Assembly (NCBI GenBank): GCA_018350325.1
Contig: JAEVLN010000001.1
Span: 2,283,501-2,347,500 of the forward strand
Length of the DNA stretch: 64,000 nucleotides
Reading direction: 5' to 3'
Source of the DNA: Globodera rostochiensis
Taxonomy: Eukaryota > Nematoda > Chromadorea > Rhabditida > Heteroderidae
Position numbers and translations under genes: made by a program. A model generated the notes under the pieces. That model did not search any database. It saw only the letters and a program-made list of their open reading frames with translations, and had not been told where the DNA came from. Shown in pieces: positions 9,961 through 21,185 of the stretch. Position 1 is the stretch's first letter, and the number at the start of each line of letters is the position of its first letter.

Positions 9961-12900
9961 TATGCTGCTGTTCGGGTGTCAATTCCCAACCTGCGAACCC
10001 TAAATCGAGAAGAGCAGGGTAAGGCGTGCTGTTAGTTGTCCAGAAAAAGCATTCGATCGGCTACCGGAAGTAAACCAACCATATTCACGGCAACAATACA
10101 AAGTTTGCAATAGCGGTAAATCTACAAAAAATGCCCCGGGGGACAAATTAAGCTTAGGTTTCTCACTGATCTTGGCACCTACATTAAAATCATTTTCTGC
10201 ATTTGTGCTTTCCAGCAGAAGTGGAACATGCATCACCCAAAGCTTCGTTGGGCCGTCAATTTTTAGGCAATTGTCGTCAAAAAATGCAAAAGATTTTATC
10301 AAAACAAAATTCATCTTCTCTTTCGCCTAATTCAAAAATGCTCACAAATGGCACCATTTAACACGTTGGCGACGAGCATGGCGGTTTAAAAAGCGTCGGA
10401 CGTTAAATTGCGGTCGAAATTGCTCGCTAAATATAGGTGGGACGGGGGGTGGAACAAACTATCTTCCTGATTGATAATCTAATTGCGAAAATTTAAAAAA
10501 TTATCATATACTGATTAAGAATTTCGAACAATCAAAACAATAACGGTAACAATTTTAACATGAAATTTTAGAGAAAATCAAACAAATGAAGAAGCTTTGT
10601 GACGCTCCCACATATGAGTTTATTCAAAATCCCCCATCGGTTTAAATTTTTTAACACAATACACTTCTTGCATTCAAATTAGCGGACAAATAGGCGAACA
10701 ATTTTTTTGGTAGATCTCCCAAAACAATTCAAGCTACTTCCTTGGGGCTTTTGGCGTTGTTCAGCGCTGATGACGTGAAAGGTGGGTTGGTTTTTAATTT
10801 TTATTGAAACGTATAATACCTTATGTCGACAAACTGTTCTTGAATTGTGGACACATAAGAAACAAGAAATGGAAAACGCGGAGCAAATCGACTTTCCCAC
10901 TTGAAAGGTGCCCGTCCACGTTCCTATCAATTTTTTGCTGAGGAGTTGAAGGCCCATCATGCTCTCAATCCCCGAAGGCAATAATCTCAAAAAAAAGCCC
11001 ATGTTTTTTCCTGAGATGCATATAAAAATTCAAAAAAAGAAGCAAATGCCGCCCGCCGCGAAGGACGTCGACGTCGCCATCTGACAACGACAATCTTTCC
11101 CGCCCGCTGCCGACGGAGCTGGAGGGATTTGTGTGTCTACACCAAACAATTCTGTTGATTTTATTTCCTTTACCCGTCGTTCAATTTCGGATTTCGGGCA
11201 CGTAAGACATGAAACAACGATGCCGCCCACAAAGTCAATCCAATTCGCTGCCTTTTCATGAGGAATTCATTTTTGAAAAATTTTTACGGTAGGCCAATCA
11301 GCACAAATGCGGGAAGCAACCACTTGAAACCACTGATGCCTCTCAAACTTCTCATTGCATTGTTTAGATTTTGGATATTGACGCAACGTAAAATAATTAA
11401 CAACACATTTTTGCTTAAGTAAATGGCGTTCGGCACAATTATTGACTCATTCTGATGGTGCATCAGTAAAACACAGTAAAATGTGTGCGATTTGAGAGGA
11501 TTAAGAAAATATTCACTTTTTGGCCTAAATTATCCCCCATCCAGAGAGATATTTTAATTCTAATATTGAAGGATTCACTAATAAATCATAAAAAAATTAC
11601 TAAAACAAGTTAAACCACCGCGGCGTTCGTGCATTGCCTCCCCCCCCACAACACCATTTATGTACAAGAAACTCCAGTCGTCGTTTAGGCATTTTTGCTA
11701 ATTAAACCACCAACCTGACCTAGCCGGTGGCACAAAATTAGGGTTTAAACCGAGCGCTGATAGTAGGGAAACTGCAAGAGCCTCGTTCACCGATTTTTTG
11801 AACATTGGTTGGGCGGCGAGGGGAATTCCAAATGCTCTCGCTACTGACCTTAAACGATTTGGGGGGGGAGATGATGGCGCGAAACGTGTGTGATGCCAAA
11901 TTGCCCTGGCTGGTGCCATTGCCCATAAATACAGTTATTGTTTTTATTAGTTTCTTTCCGCACCCCTCGCCAGGGCGGGTTGACAACTGTCCCATTGGTA
12001 AATGCTAGAGCCGAGGGCACGGTATCGGTTGAAAAGTTTTCACATGAGGCCACGCCCCTTTCTTTACCGACTCACCTCCTCCGAGTACAAAACCACGATC
12101 AACCAAAAACACACGAACATAATCCTAATAATATGATCTTTGGATGAATTTTCATTTACATTAGTACTGGGGGCACCGCCCGAGATAACTACAAACGGCC
12201 TCTGTCGGTTGGTCAAACAATACGTAGATTAAGCGAATCCGTGGGGAAAAATGTCAATGCAAAGTGCAAGTTTGAAAAACAATTTTTGAAAATTGTTGGC
12301 AAAAAAGCATGGAAATTTATTCAAAATTTTCGGATTCAAAGAGAAAATGCGAAAAAGTCCCTACTTTATTTCAAAATGTTAGGTTCCGATTGGGGGAAAG
12401 TAATGTAAAGGATGAAGCGATTTTGGTGCCAACTTTAACGCCCAAGCTATTGGATCGGTAGGCGGACACAAAATGAATGGTTCTGTGGAACTTTGAATTG
12501 AGTTTATAAATGGGCGGTTGCTGGGAATGACATTTCGCCAAAAGCTTCCTTTTTGTCGCCATCGTGGGGATTTGTTGCAATCGCGCATGTCGGCACACTG
12601 TTCGCTTCCGCCAAAATTGACCAGCAACCACGCAATTACGCAACATTCTTCAGGTACGGCATATGAATGGAAATGAGGCCGGATTTTTTCCACGCATGTT
12701 GGTGATGTTTTGCATGCCCAATTCCCCGGAGGCGCAAATTGGTGGGGCCGTATAACAAATATTTCAGGCATTGTTTTGGATCTTATTTGTTCGTAAAAAT
12801 ACCGGAAACTGGTCAACATAATCCAGAATGCCTAATTGGTTTTGTTCTGGATGAATGGAATTGAAAGCGATGAACTGATGGACAAATGTATAAAAAATGT

Positions 12901-14388
12901 TCTTAATGCGCTAAAAGTACATGAGATGATCAAACGTTGCACGACGTCGAATGATAAGGCAAATAATGTGAAATTGGATCTTCCAATGTCAGAAATAGCA
13001 TTTTCAGTGCCTTTGTGTCGACCCTGCGGCGTGGAATTCAAACCTTTGAAACAATTGAGGGGTCGAGATTATCGAACAAAATCGCGGGTCTAGTACTCAA
13101 ATTGGGCCTGGCTTATTAGCGGTGAGAATCAACCTTACGGATGAAACCTAATCCGAAGTCAAACGTTTAAAATAGATTTCCGAGAGGTTAAATTATCTGA
13201 AAAATCAAACAATTCGGGCATCTTCATTCAGATTTCTCAGAGAATTTACTTATTTTATACTTATACTCAGATTAAGTTCATCATTAAGTTTAATGTCTAA
13301 TGAGTGCCAATAACATATCGTATCGCCTAACGGACTTTACATTTTGTTTACCGAATGTGTCACTTTTGGACAAGGCAATTTCGTATTGCGTTAAAATAAT
13401 TCAAATTAAGGTTATAAAAAAATTTAATTTTAATAAGCACCAAAAAAATTCAAAAAATTCTCTGCCGAATTTTCATCCCCAGTCTCAACAGAGGGTGTAG
13501 CATATTTAAGCCGGTGTCGCCCAAAATTTTGTGACGCTTGAATACCAATCAATTAAAGAAAATAGTAAAGGAAAACGACGAATTAAATTTGGCGAACATT
13601 GTCCTCGGAAGTGAGTCACATTTCTACATGTTTTGGTTGAGAAGAGAAACAACGACAAGTTCAAGATGGACCGGGTGAACATCTTGGTTCTGATTCTCTG
13701 ATATAATGAATAAAAGACCGTACGAAAACCCCAGGCAAAGCATCATATCATCGGATAGATCGGCATGTTAATTCACCAAATCCTTCGGCTGTTACAATTC
13801 GTGGTCCGAAATTACCATCCCCTTTCTCTCATTAAAACTGGAGTGGGTTTTGTTTAGAGTCAATTGGAAATTAAAATACCAAAATGGCGCCGGTGGTCCA
13901 GTAATGGGACGATGAAATGATATGAAATGCGGTTAATTTGATGATTCTGTACATAAAATGAGAGTGCGGCAAATTGTCCAGTTTGCGTACAAAATTTTAA
14001 ATTTTGCCAACAATAATGCCGGCAAAAAATGAACACCACGCTAAGTGCGTTGGGTACAGGGTTGGAACGGGGTAGTTGTGGTCAATTCTTGGAATTTATA
14101 TCTGATAAAACTGACGACCGATAAGCGCAAAGTTCGTTCTAAATAAGTTCTTTTAGTGAGCTTTTAGTATGCCCAACAGTGCCGATTAGAGTCGCTTTAA
14201 AAGATATTTTTGAAAAAGTATAAAATTTATAAAAATTCGTTTGGCGTTAAAAAATAATTTTGTTCCAAAATGGCATTTCTGAGGTTATATTTTTATTCCA
14301 AATCTTTTATCAGACATTCAAGTGGGCGGGACGAAGCATTGAATTAATTTGTTTATTACATAAAATTTACACCAAAAAGTAAATTATT

Positions 14389-15643
14389 TTATCTTTCAAA
14401 TCGATCAATCCGCCCATTTGCTTCGGCCTTTGCTTCAAGTTCAAGCAGTGCGGCCGCTGAGGCCAACAAACATGGCCGGCACAAAACCTGAAAAGAATTT
14501 ATTTAATCCAATTTAATTTAATTAAATTTAAATTTAATCTAAGCAAAAATGCACCAATAAACATTTGCAGAGTCAAGACCAACTGCGTCTTGACGATTAG
14601 GCGACCGCCGCCACTCTTTTCACCGCCGCCACTTTTTGTGCCTAAAGAATTAATTTAAATGGCAAAAGCGTCAATTTAATTTATTATTTTTTGATTGATT
14701 TTAAAATATTTTTTCTTTTATTTTTTAGTCAAACAACAAAATTTATTGGGGGGATTTCACTAAGGCCGGAGGGCATTTGCCATTTTAAAAGCAACAAACT
14801 GCGCGAGCGTTTGGTGGTGGTGGTGGTGGTCGTAGTGGTGGTGGTGCTCGGCAAGTCCGGGGGGGCCATGTCTGAAACGTTTAGGGAATATTAACAAATA
14901 TTTTGCGCGAATTTGGAGCCCCACGGCTTCATCAAAGTGCCACGGCATCATTCCCCAAAGCCCTCAATTTGTCTGGCCGTAATTACGTAATTAATGGATA
15001 ATGACCAGAAAAGTTCTTGATAAAACGCCCCCCCCCCCCGGCATTAAAATGAAATGAATGGACCAAAAAATGGACGGCTTACCAACGCTTTCGCCCAGTT
15101 TGCCGAACGTACAATTGCACGTCCATTCATGCTCCGATGGATAGTCCTCCGTCACATCAGCAGTCACGAGTGATTTACAATTGCTACCCTCCTCGCTGAT
15201 GACCAAACTGCACCCCCAAGCAAAAAATGCTTTTTCCCCTGCATGGAATAAATTTAAATAAATGTCGGAATAAAATAAAATAAAATGTCGATATTAAATT
15301 AAATTAAATAAATGTCGGCGCTACGGGCGCCGGCATGATATTTTTGTCAAAAATGTCCCATATATTTATATCATTGACCGGATGAACAGCTTGCCAATCT
15401 GCAAGCGATGTAAGTCGAATCGCATTTTTTCTGATAGCTCTCCTCCACCACTTTACTCTCCGTTCTTTGGCCATAGCCGCATGTAAGCGCTGAAATGATC
15501 AAAATAGAGCGATTTAAACTCGTTAATTATGTAATAATAAATAATAAATGCTCTTAACCGTTGCTCTGGGACGGCAAAAGGGCGAAGAAGAAGCAAAACA
15601 GCAGCAGCTGGACGGCCGCAGTTGGGAGAGGGCGGCGGCACAT
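14389..15643 (-). CDS. Secreted Cys-rich protein with poly-Thr tract
   Basis: Exon 1 (15643-15559) gives a signal peptide, MCRRPLPTAAVQLLLFCFFF. Exon 2 (from 15489) continues in phase: ALTCGYGQRTE, then KKCDSTYIACRL. Exon 3 (15207-15083) reads LVISEEGSNCKSLVTADV and EWTCNCTFGKLGESV. Exon 4 (14871-14800) is APPDLPS followed by eleven Thr and KRSR. Exon 5 (from 14641) is Gly/Ser rich, ending RLIVKTQLVL. A last exon near 14475-14389 gives VLCRPCLLASAAALLELEAK and a stop. The exon 2-3 junction and the last splice are unresolved. The pattern of a small cysteine module, Thr-rich stalk and hydrophobic tail suggests a surface or GPI-anchored protein; Ly6-like or nematode ET-type modules are possible. 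I do not recognise the family. It starts just right of the decayed duplication border. Confidence 0.55.
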
Positions 15644-16418
15644 TTTCGATATTTTAATGAATAAATTAAAGAGCCTTTTTTAATTAATTAAAATGAAATT
15701 AGAGCCCCTCCGGGGCCGGGATGAAGTCCCCCGGTTGATCCGAATCCCGGAACATTCTTTAAAAGCCGCCCTCCGGGATGGAAATGCACGCACTTTTTGG
15801 ATTTGAATTGCAAGTCCAGAGATTGGGACCGAGCTTTCAAAATTCCCGGACAAAAACTAAATATGTTTTATAAAAATATTATTATTTTTCTCCATTTTAA
15901 TTTAATTAAAATGAAATGAATAAAATAGCGGCGGCGGTGGCGAGCCGTTCACCCCAACCAAACGCCGCCATTCCGTCGGTGATTCAGTGGGGGAAAAGTG
16001 ATTATTTTAGTGAAATCGTCACAAAATGGGGGGGGGGGGACACATAAAGCGTTAAACCATTTTAGAAAAAGCAATGAATGGTAAATAAAGCGGCGATTCA
16101 TTTTAAATAAATAAAATAGCGGGGCGATTGACGCGATGTTCAAAAAGTCCCCGATCGGTAAATGAATGATTGGGCGGGATGAATCAGTGGAAATTAATTG
16201 CTTATATTTGTTTTTTTGGTTTTAAAATGCTTTTGTCTTTTATTCATCGATAAAATTACATTTTATATTTTAATGGGCGCCGTGCCATTTGTGTTGGTTC
16301 ACCGATGGGAAATTTAAATTTAATCTTTAAATAATAAATGAATGGCCACCGAAAGCCAATAATGTCGAATTTTTTAATTAACATAATTTGTTGAAAATCG
16401 AGTTTTTGTTTTCGCTAA
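15644..16418. other. No gene seen
   Basis: AT-rich with short AATTAAAT words. No coding exon or RNA gene recognised. Confidence 0.5.
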
Positions 16419-17421
16419 ATGAGCGTAGACAAGTTCAGCCAACTAGGATTCCAAGCCAAGCCTGAATTAAACTGCAACAGTCTGATCATCAATGGCACGA
16501 AGTTCAAGCAGTTCAGTGGTGGCAAACGGCGTCGCATTGTGCATAAGGACCCGCCCCATGGCCATTTGGACACAAATTGCACCGCAATACGTGCCCGATG
16601 GCATTTTGTGGAGACGGCCGGCACGGCACGGGAGGCAAACTTTCCGTTGGCATTTGCGCGAACCGTGTTCAGTAGTGCTGCACGAGACCCAAAATTTCTC
16701 GATACTCGAGACTCGAGCCCGAGCCCGATACTTTACCTCGAGACTCGAGCCCGAGCCCGATACTTTACCTCGAGACTCGAGCCCGAGCCCGAGACCCAAA
16801 AAACCCGAGACTTTTCTCGAGTCGATACTCGATATCGAGACTTTCGTGCAGCACTAGTGTTCAGGGTATGGCTTCACATTTTACGCAATTGATTTTCTTC
16901 TTTAGAAAAGCATTCATTAGATTAACTGATTCAGATTTAAGCAGCGAGGAAGTAAATTTCAAGTTGCTTAAGAGAATTAAATTGAGAATTGTCATTTTGT
17001 ACTGAAAGAATTTTGATTTAAACTGGCGAAATATACATAAAACCGATTCTACAACTTTTTTGCAAAAAATTAGGGTTCTTTCCGACAAAATCCATAATTT
17101 TTGGGGGGTCTCTCAACCCCCCTCCCCCCCGGCGCTACCGGATTTGTGGGAATTTTACAATTTCAAAATTTGGAAATACCGTAATTTGAGCCCATAAAAA
17201 AGTGCGGAAGTCGGAATCAGCTGACTTCCTTAGCTTTAATCCTTTAGCCATGGTACAAAATTTCATACATTCACGCGTTGGCCCGCTGTTTCACCAACGT
17301 TGTCGTGCTGGCCGAGCAGTTCAGCGTGTTCAGCAACGGCAAAAACGTGACCAGGGCACAGTTGGCATGCCTGGAGGCAATGTTGCCGATGGGCAAGTGG
17401 AAATACGCGCTGTTGCTGCAG
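16419..17421 (+). pseudogene. Broken Core-2/I-branching (Branch, GT14-type) glycosyltransferase
   Basis: Exon A (from 16419) reads PELNCNSLIINGTKF, then LDTNCTAIRARWHF and ANFPLAFARTVF. Exon B (17248-17421) reads IHALARCFTNVVVL, NGKNVTRAQLACLEAML and GKWKYALLLQ. These match, in order, the NC-x-I, FPLAFAR, CFxNV, GxNxxxAxxxC and WKYxxxLQ landmarks of nematode Branch enzymes, which add beta-1,6-GlcNAc to glycans in the Golgi. Missing are the N-terminal TM anchor, the exon normally between A and B, and the NHD-containing exon after B. A weak LGANDEKLLQ piece near 17635-17670 may be the NGAND motif. Exon A carries the 184-bp element at 16673-16856. Exon B ends at a GC donor (CAG then GCAAAA). Probably a decaying gene; a short expressed form is not excluded. 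Confidence 0.65.
16665..16864. mobile_element. hAT-like MITE, CTCGAG word family, inside an exon
   Basis: Element 16673-16856 (184 bp) has perfect 13-bp inverted ends (TAGTGCTGCACGA / TCGTGCAGCACTA). The target site GTGTTCAG is duplicated exactly at 16665-16672 and 16857-16864. The interior is CTCGAG, GAGCCCGAGCCCGA and GATACTCGA words. The 8-bp duplication and TAGTGCTG end fit the hAT superfamily. No transposase is present. Element plus one duplication is 192 bp, which is 64 codons, and the glycosyltransferase frame stays open through it. Confidence 0.9.
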
Positions 17422-18035
17422 GCAAAAAAAACAGTTTTTAAGGAAATCGTTTTGGAATTTTTTTGCTCGGGAAAACACGTCGAATTTAGGTGAAAAAAGC
17501 CAAAATCCTTATTTATTTTTGCCTTCTGTCTAACGAAAAGCAAGCCGATGACGTAATTGTGCCGATGTTTGATCATTTGTTCATGCAACGCTCAAAGATC
17601 ATCAATTGATCGAACGTGCCCCCAGGCACTTTTATGCTGGGGGCGAATGACGAAAAATTGCTTCAGGCATCCGTCATTTGAAGCGTGTCTGATGCCTCCA
17701 GGGCAATGCTGCTGCATGTGCTCCACACCGATACCCTTGGGGGAAAAGGGGAGAGGAGAGCCGGGGGAGCAGCAGAACCCGATTCTCGCGTAGTCGCGAT
17801 GAAAATCACTCACCTTATCTGATCAGATCTGATCTGAGTCCCGTAATTCATTCGTCGACGCCGGAGGGGTTAAGCGACCAAAACTCAGAGAATACGGATA
17901 TTCCCCGCCCCCGCCCCCTCCAAGTCTTTGCGCATTGGAAAAGTGTGCGCAATTTTCGTTCTCAACAACAAATTTCACTTTTATTCCAATTCCAAATCCA
18001 CCACCAAACGTCTGTTGCTGCTTGCCATCCAGAAA

Positions 18036-21000
18036 ATGTCAATTTTCCCTGAAAATTTTGGCATTCCGTTGGAAAAAGTGCCATCGATGGTCAATGCTTT
18101 TCCGCCTCCAATGAGTGCCGAAGAGTGCCAATGGGTGTCACGAATGCGAAACCATCGACTGTTTCAGCACCATGCCGAGCATTCTTCCGACTTTGATCTC
18201 CTCCGATGGGCCCTTGCGTACAGGTCGATTGAGGGGCCTAATAGCGTCAAAACGAATGCCAAAAATTGGGATTACAACTGAGTCCCAGCTGTTAGGGTTG
18301 TCGGTTCCGAACCGGACCGAACCCGAACTGTAGAAGAACCGGGTTAGGCTTTCTGTTAGGTTTACCCGAAAAAATTGGATCGGATACCCGAAGTAACAAC
18401 CCTATTCACAGCAAAAAACTAAAAGTTTAGATTAGCGTTAAGCCCAAAAAACCCTTCGGGGGATAAATTTCGGGGGGCGGGGCTGACCCCTCCCCCCAAA
18501 ATAAAATTATTTGTTTGTTTTGCAGAGGCGATGTGGAAGTTGCCATACGCAAATATCGCCGGTTGGTCAAATTTTGGGTTTAAAAAATCAAAAAGATTTT
18601 ATCATTTTGTAAGTCATCTGCGCGTCCGGCAACTGCTCCGTCTTGACGACATTGAACAGCTTGGCGACGAGGACGGCATTGACGAAGGTGCCGAACTGTA
18701 CGCGCCGATGGAAATTGTTGGCACGGTATAGGGATCGGACTTGCGGACCGATCCAAATTCACGATCGAGAATCTCTGTTGGAGTTTTAAGAGATGATTTT
18801 GATCGAGAATCTCGATCGCTCAAAAAATATCGATTGGAGTTTTAAGAGATGATTTTGATCGAGAATCAAAAAATATCGATTGGAGTTTTAAAAGATGATT
18901 TTGATCGAGAATCCTCGATCGGTCTGATCTCTAATCCAAAGCACACATTATACATGCAGATGAGCTCGACGGATGGCCGAATTTTGTTGCTGGAACGCTC
19001 TGGACAGTTCGAGTTGGACGTGATGATGAAGCGTACGGCTGGCGATTGATTTTTAATTTAAAGCAAAAAATTTCATTTCGGAAAACGTTTCTTGAATTAT
19101 GGATTTTTAAAAATGGACCCCGGTTTCCGAGACGGTTTCGTAGCTGGAAATGCGATTCCTGACCAATTTTTGTCATGGACTTGCGGACATGTGCAGAATT
19201 CGCGTCTAATTTCAGACATTCGGACAAGCGCTTTCATGTTGAACCGTTTCCGGTTGATGGAGCGCGTGCTGCGGGCCGTGCACGCGTCCGAGCGTGCCAG
19301 CGGACAGCCGCAAAGTGCCGTTCTGCTGATGGACCTGGAGGGCATGTGCCTGCAGGCGAACCTTGTCGGCTTCATTTCGGGTGCGCGCATGTTTTTTTTG
19401 TGCATGCAGTGTGTTCAATTTCCAACACTACCGTCTTGTTGTGTTCAGGTCCCTACCGCATCATGTGGGGCACGTTGATCGAGCAGTACCCGCAGTTGAT
19501 CAGCTCCATTCTGTTGCTGAACGCGCCCACCTTCATCAACGTGCTGTGGAGCGCCTGCGTGTCGTTCATCGGCGACGACTACAGACGGCGCGTGCACGTG
19601 TACGGCACCAACTGGCGCGAGCGTATCGCGCACGCAGTGCCACTTGACGCATTGCCGGAAGGGCAACCGTACGGCGGACGGCGACCGCACAATTTTAGGG
19701 TCAGTAACTCACTTCCTGGTAAATCTACATATTGACCGATCCAGACAGATCTGAATCATGTGACCCAGAAGATCTGCTTTTAGTTGTTTAAATACATAAA
19801 TTATGATCAATCCAGTAGATAAGAATCCGCCTGAGACAACTGATCAAAATGATCTCGAGTCTTTAGAGATGATCTAAATGGTAGTATCAAAATGAGCTAA
19901 CTGATTCTGATTTGATTCAAAGCGACTGATCATAATAGTCAGTCTGCTAGTCTCCTCCCCTGATCAATTGATCACAATTTTTTTGGGGTTCCGAAACTCG
20001 TGTCTAAACATTGATCTGAACTGATCTAACCTGCTGGACGCAGAAAGGAGAGATCAAATCGTGGCCAGAAAAATGTTTTTTTAATTTAAATAAAATTCTT
20101 TTAGAATCCTCAGCCTTGCCGTATTGCGCCATTGGACATTCCATCGGTTGAGCTCAGCGAACTTTGTCGGCTAAATATTCCGGCGGGTAAAAATTTTGAT
20201 TTAAAAATGTAAAAAAAAAATTCAATTAAAATTTCTTGCCCCCAAAAAAGGTGCGTTCGTAATCCAAACATTCTTTCTGTCGGTGGGTGAACAGCTCCAA
20301 TTTCTGTTGCGCAACGAAACGGAAATAACCATGAACATTTTCTTCAGTTTCACCAAAAAAGTTTGTTGCCTTAGGGGGGGGGGGGGGAGGAGTTGGGGTT
20401 GGGAGAGTTTGAAAATTTAAATTTTCAACAAAAAAGTATTATTACATTTTCAAAGTTTCTGCATCCCGACGAAATCGTTGCGATCCAACAAATGGACAAC
20501 AACAACGCAATGGACGAGACGAACTCGGCGGACCCTCCCGAGCTGGAAGAGGTTTTTGCCGGATGTGAAAGGCCCGGCATGCCAACCCTTGACACGTGGA
20601 AATGGGTGCGTGGATTGCCGGGATGTAACCGGATGCCGGATTTTTCCGGACATTTTTGGGCCCGGCATGCCGGATTCCGGACATTTTTGGGTCCGGCATG
20701 CCGGATTCCCCGGACATTTTTGGGTCCGGCATGCCGGATTCCCCGGACATTTTTGGGCCCGGCATGCCGGATTCCCCGGAGATTTTTGGGTCCGGCATGC
20801 CGAATTCCAGACATTTTTGTGGAGCTTTTTGGTTCGACATGCCGGATTTCCGGAGAATAATATCCCTAAATGGTTTGGTCATCAAAAATTGTCAAAAAAT
20901 TTATGAAAACAAAAACAAACAAAAAAACATTTTTCTCAGCGTGCTCCCAAGGCCGGCTTTTATCATTTGGTGCTTGGCAACGAGAAGGTGGGGATGATTG

Positions 21001-21185
21001 AGGCTTTTTAAATTTCAGAAACTTTTAGGCTTGGATTATGCCCGTTTCAGGTGAAAATTTTTACTTTTTGTAAATACCAAAAATTCAGATCTCTGTTTTT
21101 TTGTATCGAAATTTTTGCTTCTTTTTTTTTACCCATTCAGTCGAATTCCAACTCTTCCAACTCCATCCGAACGGCACGCGCGTAA
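18036..21185 (+). CDS. SEC14-like protein with CRAL-TRIO and GOLD domains
   Basis: Cytosolic lipid-binding/transfer protein of the SEC14L type (C. elegans ctg genes). Eleven exons in phase: 18036-18223, 18526-18561, 18614-18725, 18960-19032, 19216-19380, 19449-19699, 20105-20186, 20251-20360, 20456-20605, 20940-20987 and 21141-21185, giving 419 aa, the family's usual size. CRAL-TRIO N part: DLLRWALAYRGDVEVAIRKY. Lipid-binding core: MDLEGMCLQANLVGF, YPQLISSILLLNAPTFINVL. GOLD part: EQLQFLLRNETEITMNIFF, AGFYHLVLGNEK. Start chosen at the ATG opening MSIFPENFGIPLEKVP; an earlier in-frame ATG at 17928 would add a less family-like leader. Introns 3 and 9 carry short-word repeats, and intron 6 is GATC rich. 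Fragments of this gene lie in the decayed copy at 8.7-10 kb. Confidence 0.9.
18293..18404. mobile_element. Short MITE of the GGTTC/GAACC word family in SEC14 intron 1
   Basis: 112 bp. Left end TAGGGTTGTCGG; right end ACAACCCTA, whose reverse complement is TAGGGTTGT. The interior has GGTTC, GAACC and GGGTT words. Flanks (CCAGCTGT and TTCACAGC) do not form a clear duplication. Confidence 0.6.
18729..18933. repeat. GATCGAGAATC word element in SEC14 intron 3
   Basis: Begins TAGGGATCGGACT, and the reverse complement of its end is TAGAGATCAGACC, so the ends are inverted repeats with a few mismatches. The interior has three to four tandem units of about 60 bp containing GATTTTGATCGAGAATC and ATCGATTGGAG. 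The element begins within the intron donor (GTATAGGG). No target duplication seen. Confidence 0.65.
19735..20060. repeat. GATC-rich stretch in SEC14 intron 6
   Basis: More than a dozen GATC tetramers in about 330 bp, mostly as TGATC/AGATC words in both orientations. Composition resembles 56885-57060 and 7930-8085. Confidence 0.5.
20570..20850. repeat. GGCATGCC palindrome tandem repeat in SEC14 intron 9
   Basis: About six units of 35-36 bp, core CCGGCATGCCGGATTCC then GGACATTTTTGGG. Each holds the 8-bp palindrome GGCATGCC flanked by CCGG or CCCGG. The first unit overlaps the end of exon 9, where GPGMPT is encoded by the same GGCATGCC word. Four decayed units occur at 8443-8615 in the left copy, so the array predates the duplication. 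Confidence 0.8.

Larger units (their letters stand above)
8430..14340. repeat. Decayed copy of the 20.6-26.8 kb segment
   Basis: Read by eye against the right-hand segment, blocks line up as follows: 8690-8960 with 20935-21210; 9118-9440 with 21390-21700; 9530-9745 with 21800-22000; 10020-14340 with about 22330-26770, continuously. Parts of 9120-9520 also resemble 17530-17900, and 9755-9960 matches 18090-18290. This copy has lost reading frames, shortened C/G runs and is more AT-rich, so it looks like the unconstrained copy. Exact borders need a dot plot. Confidence 0.85.
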
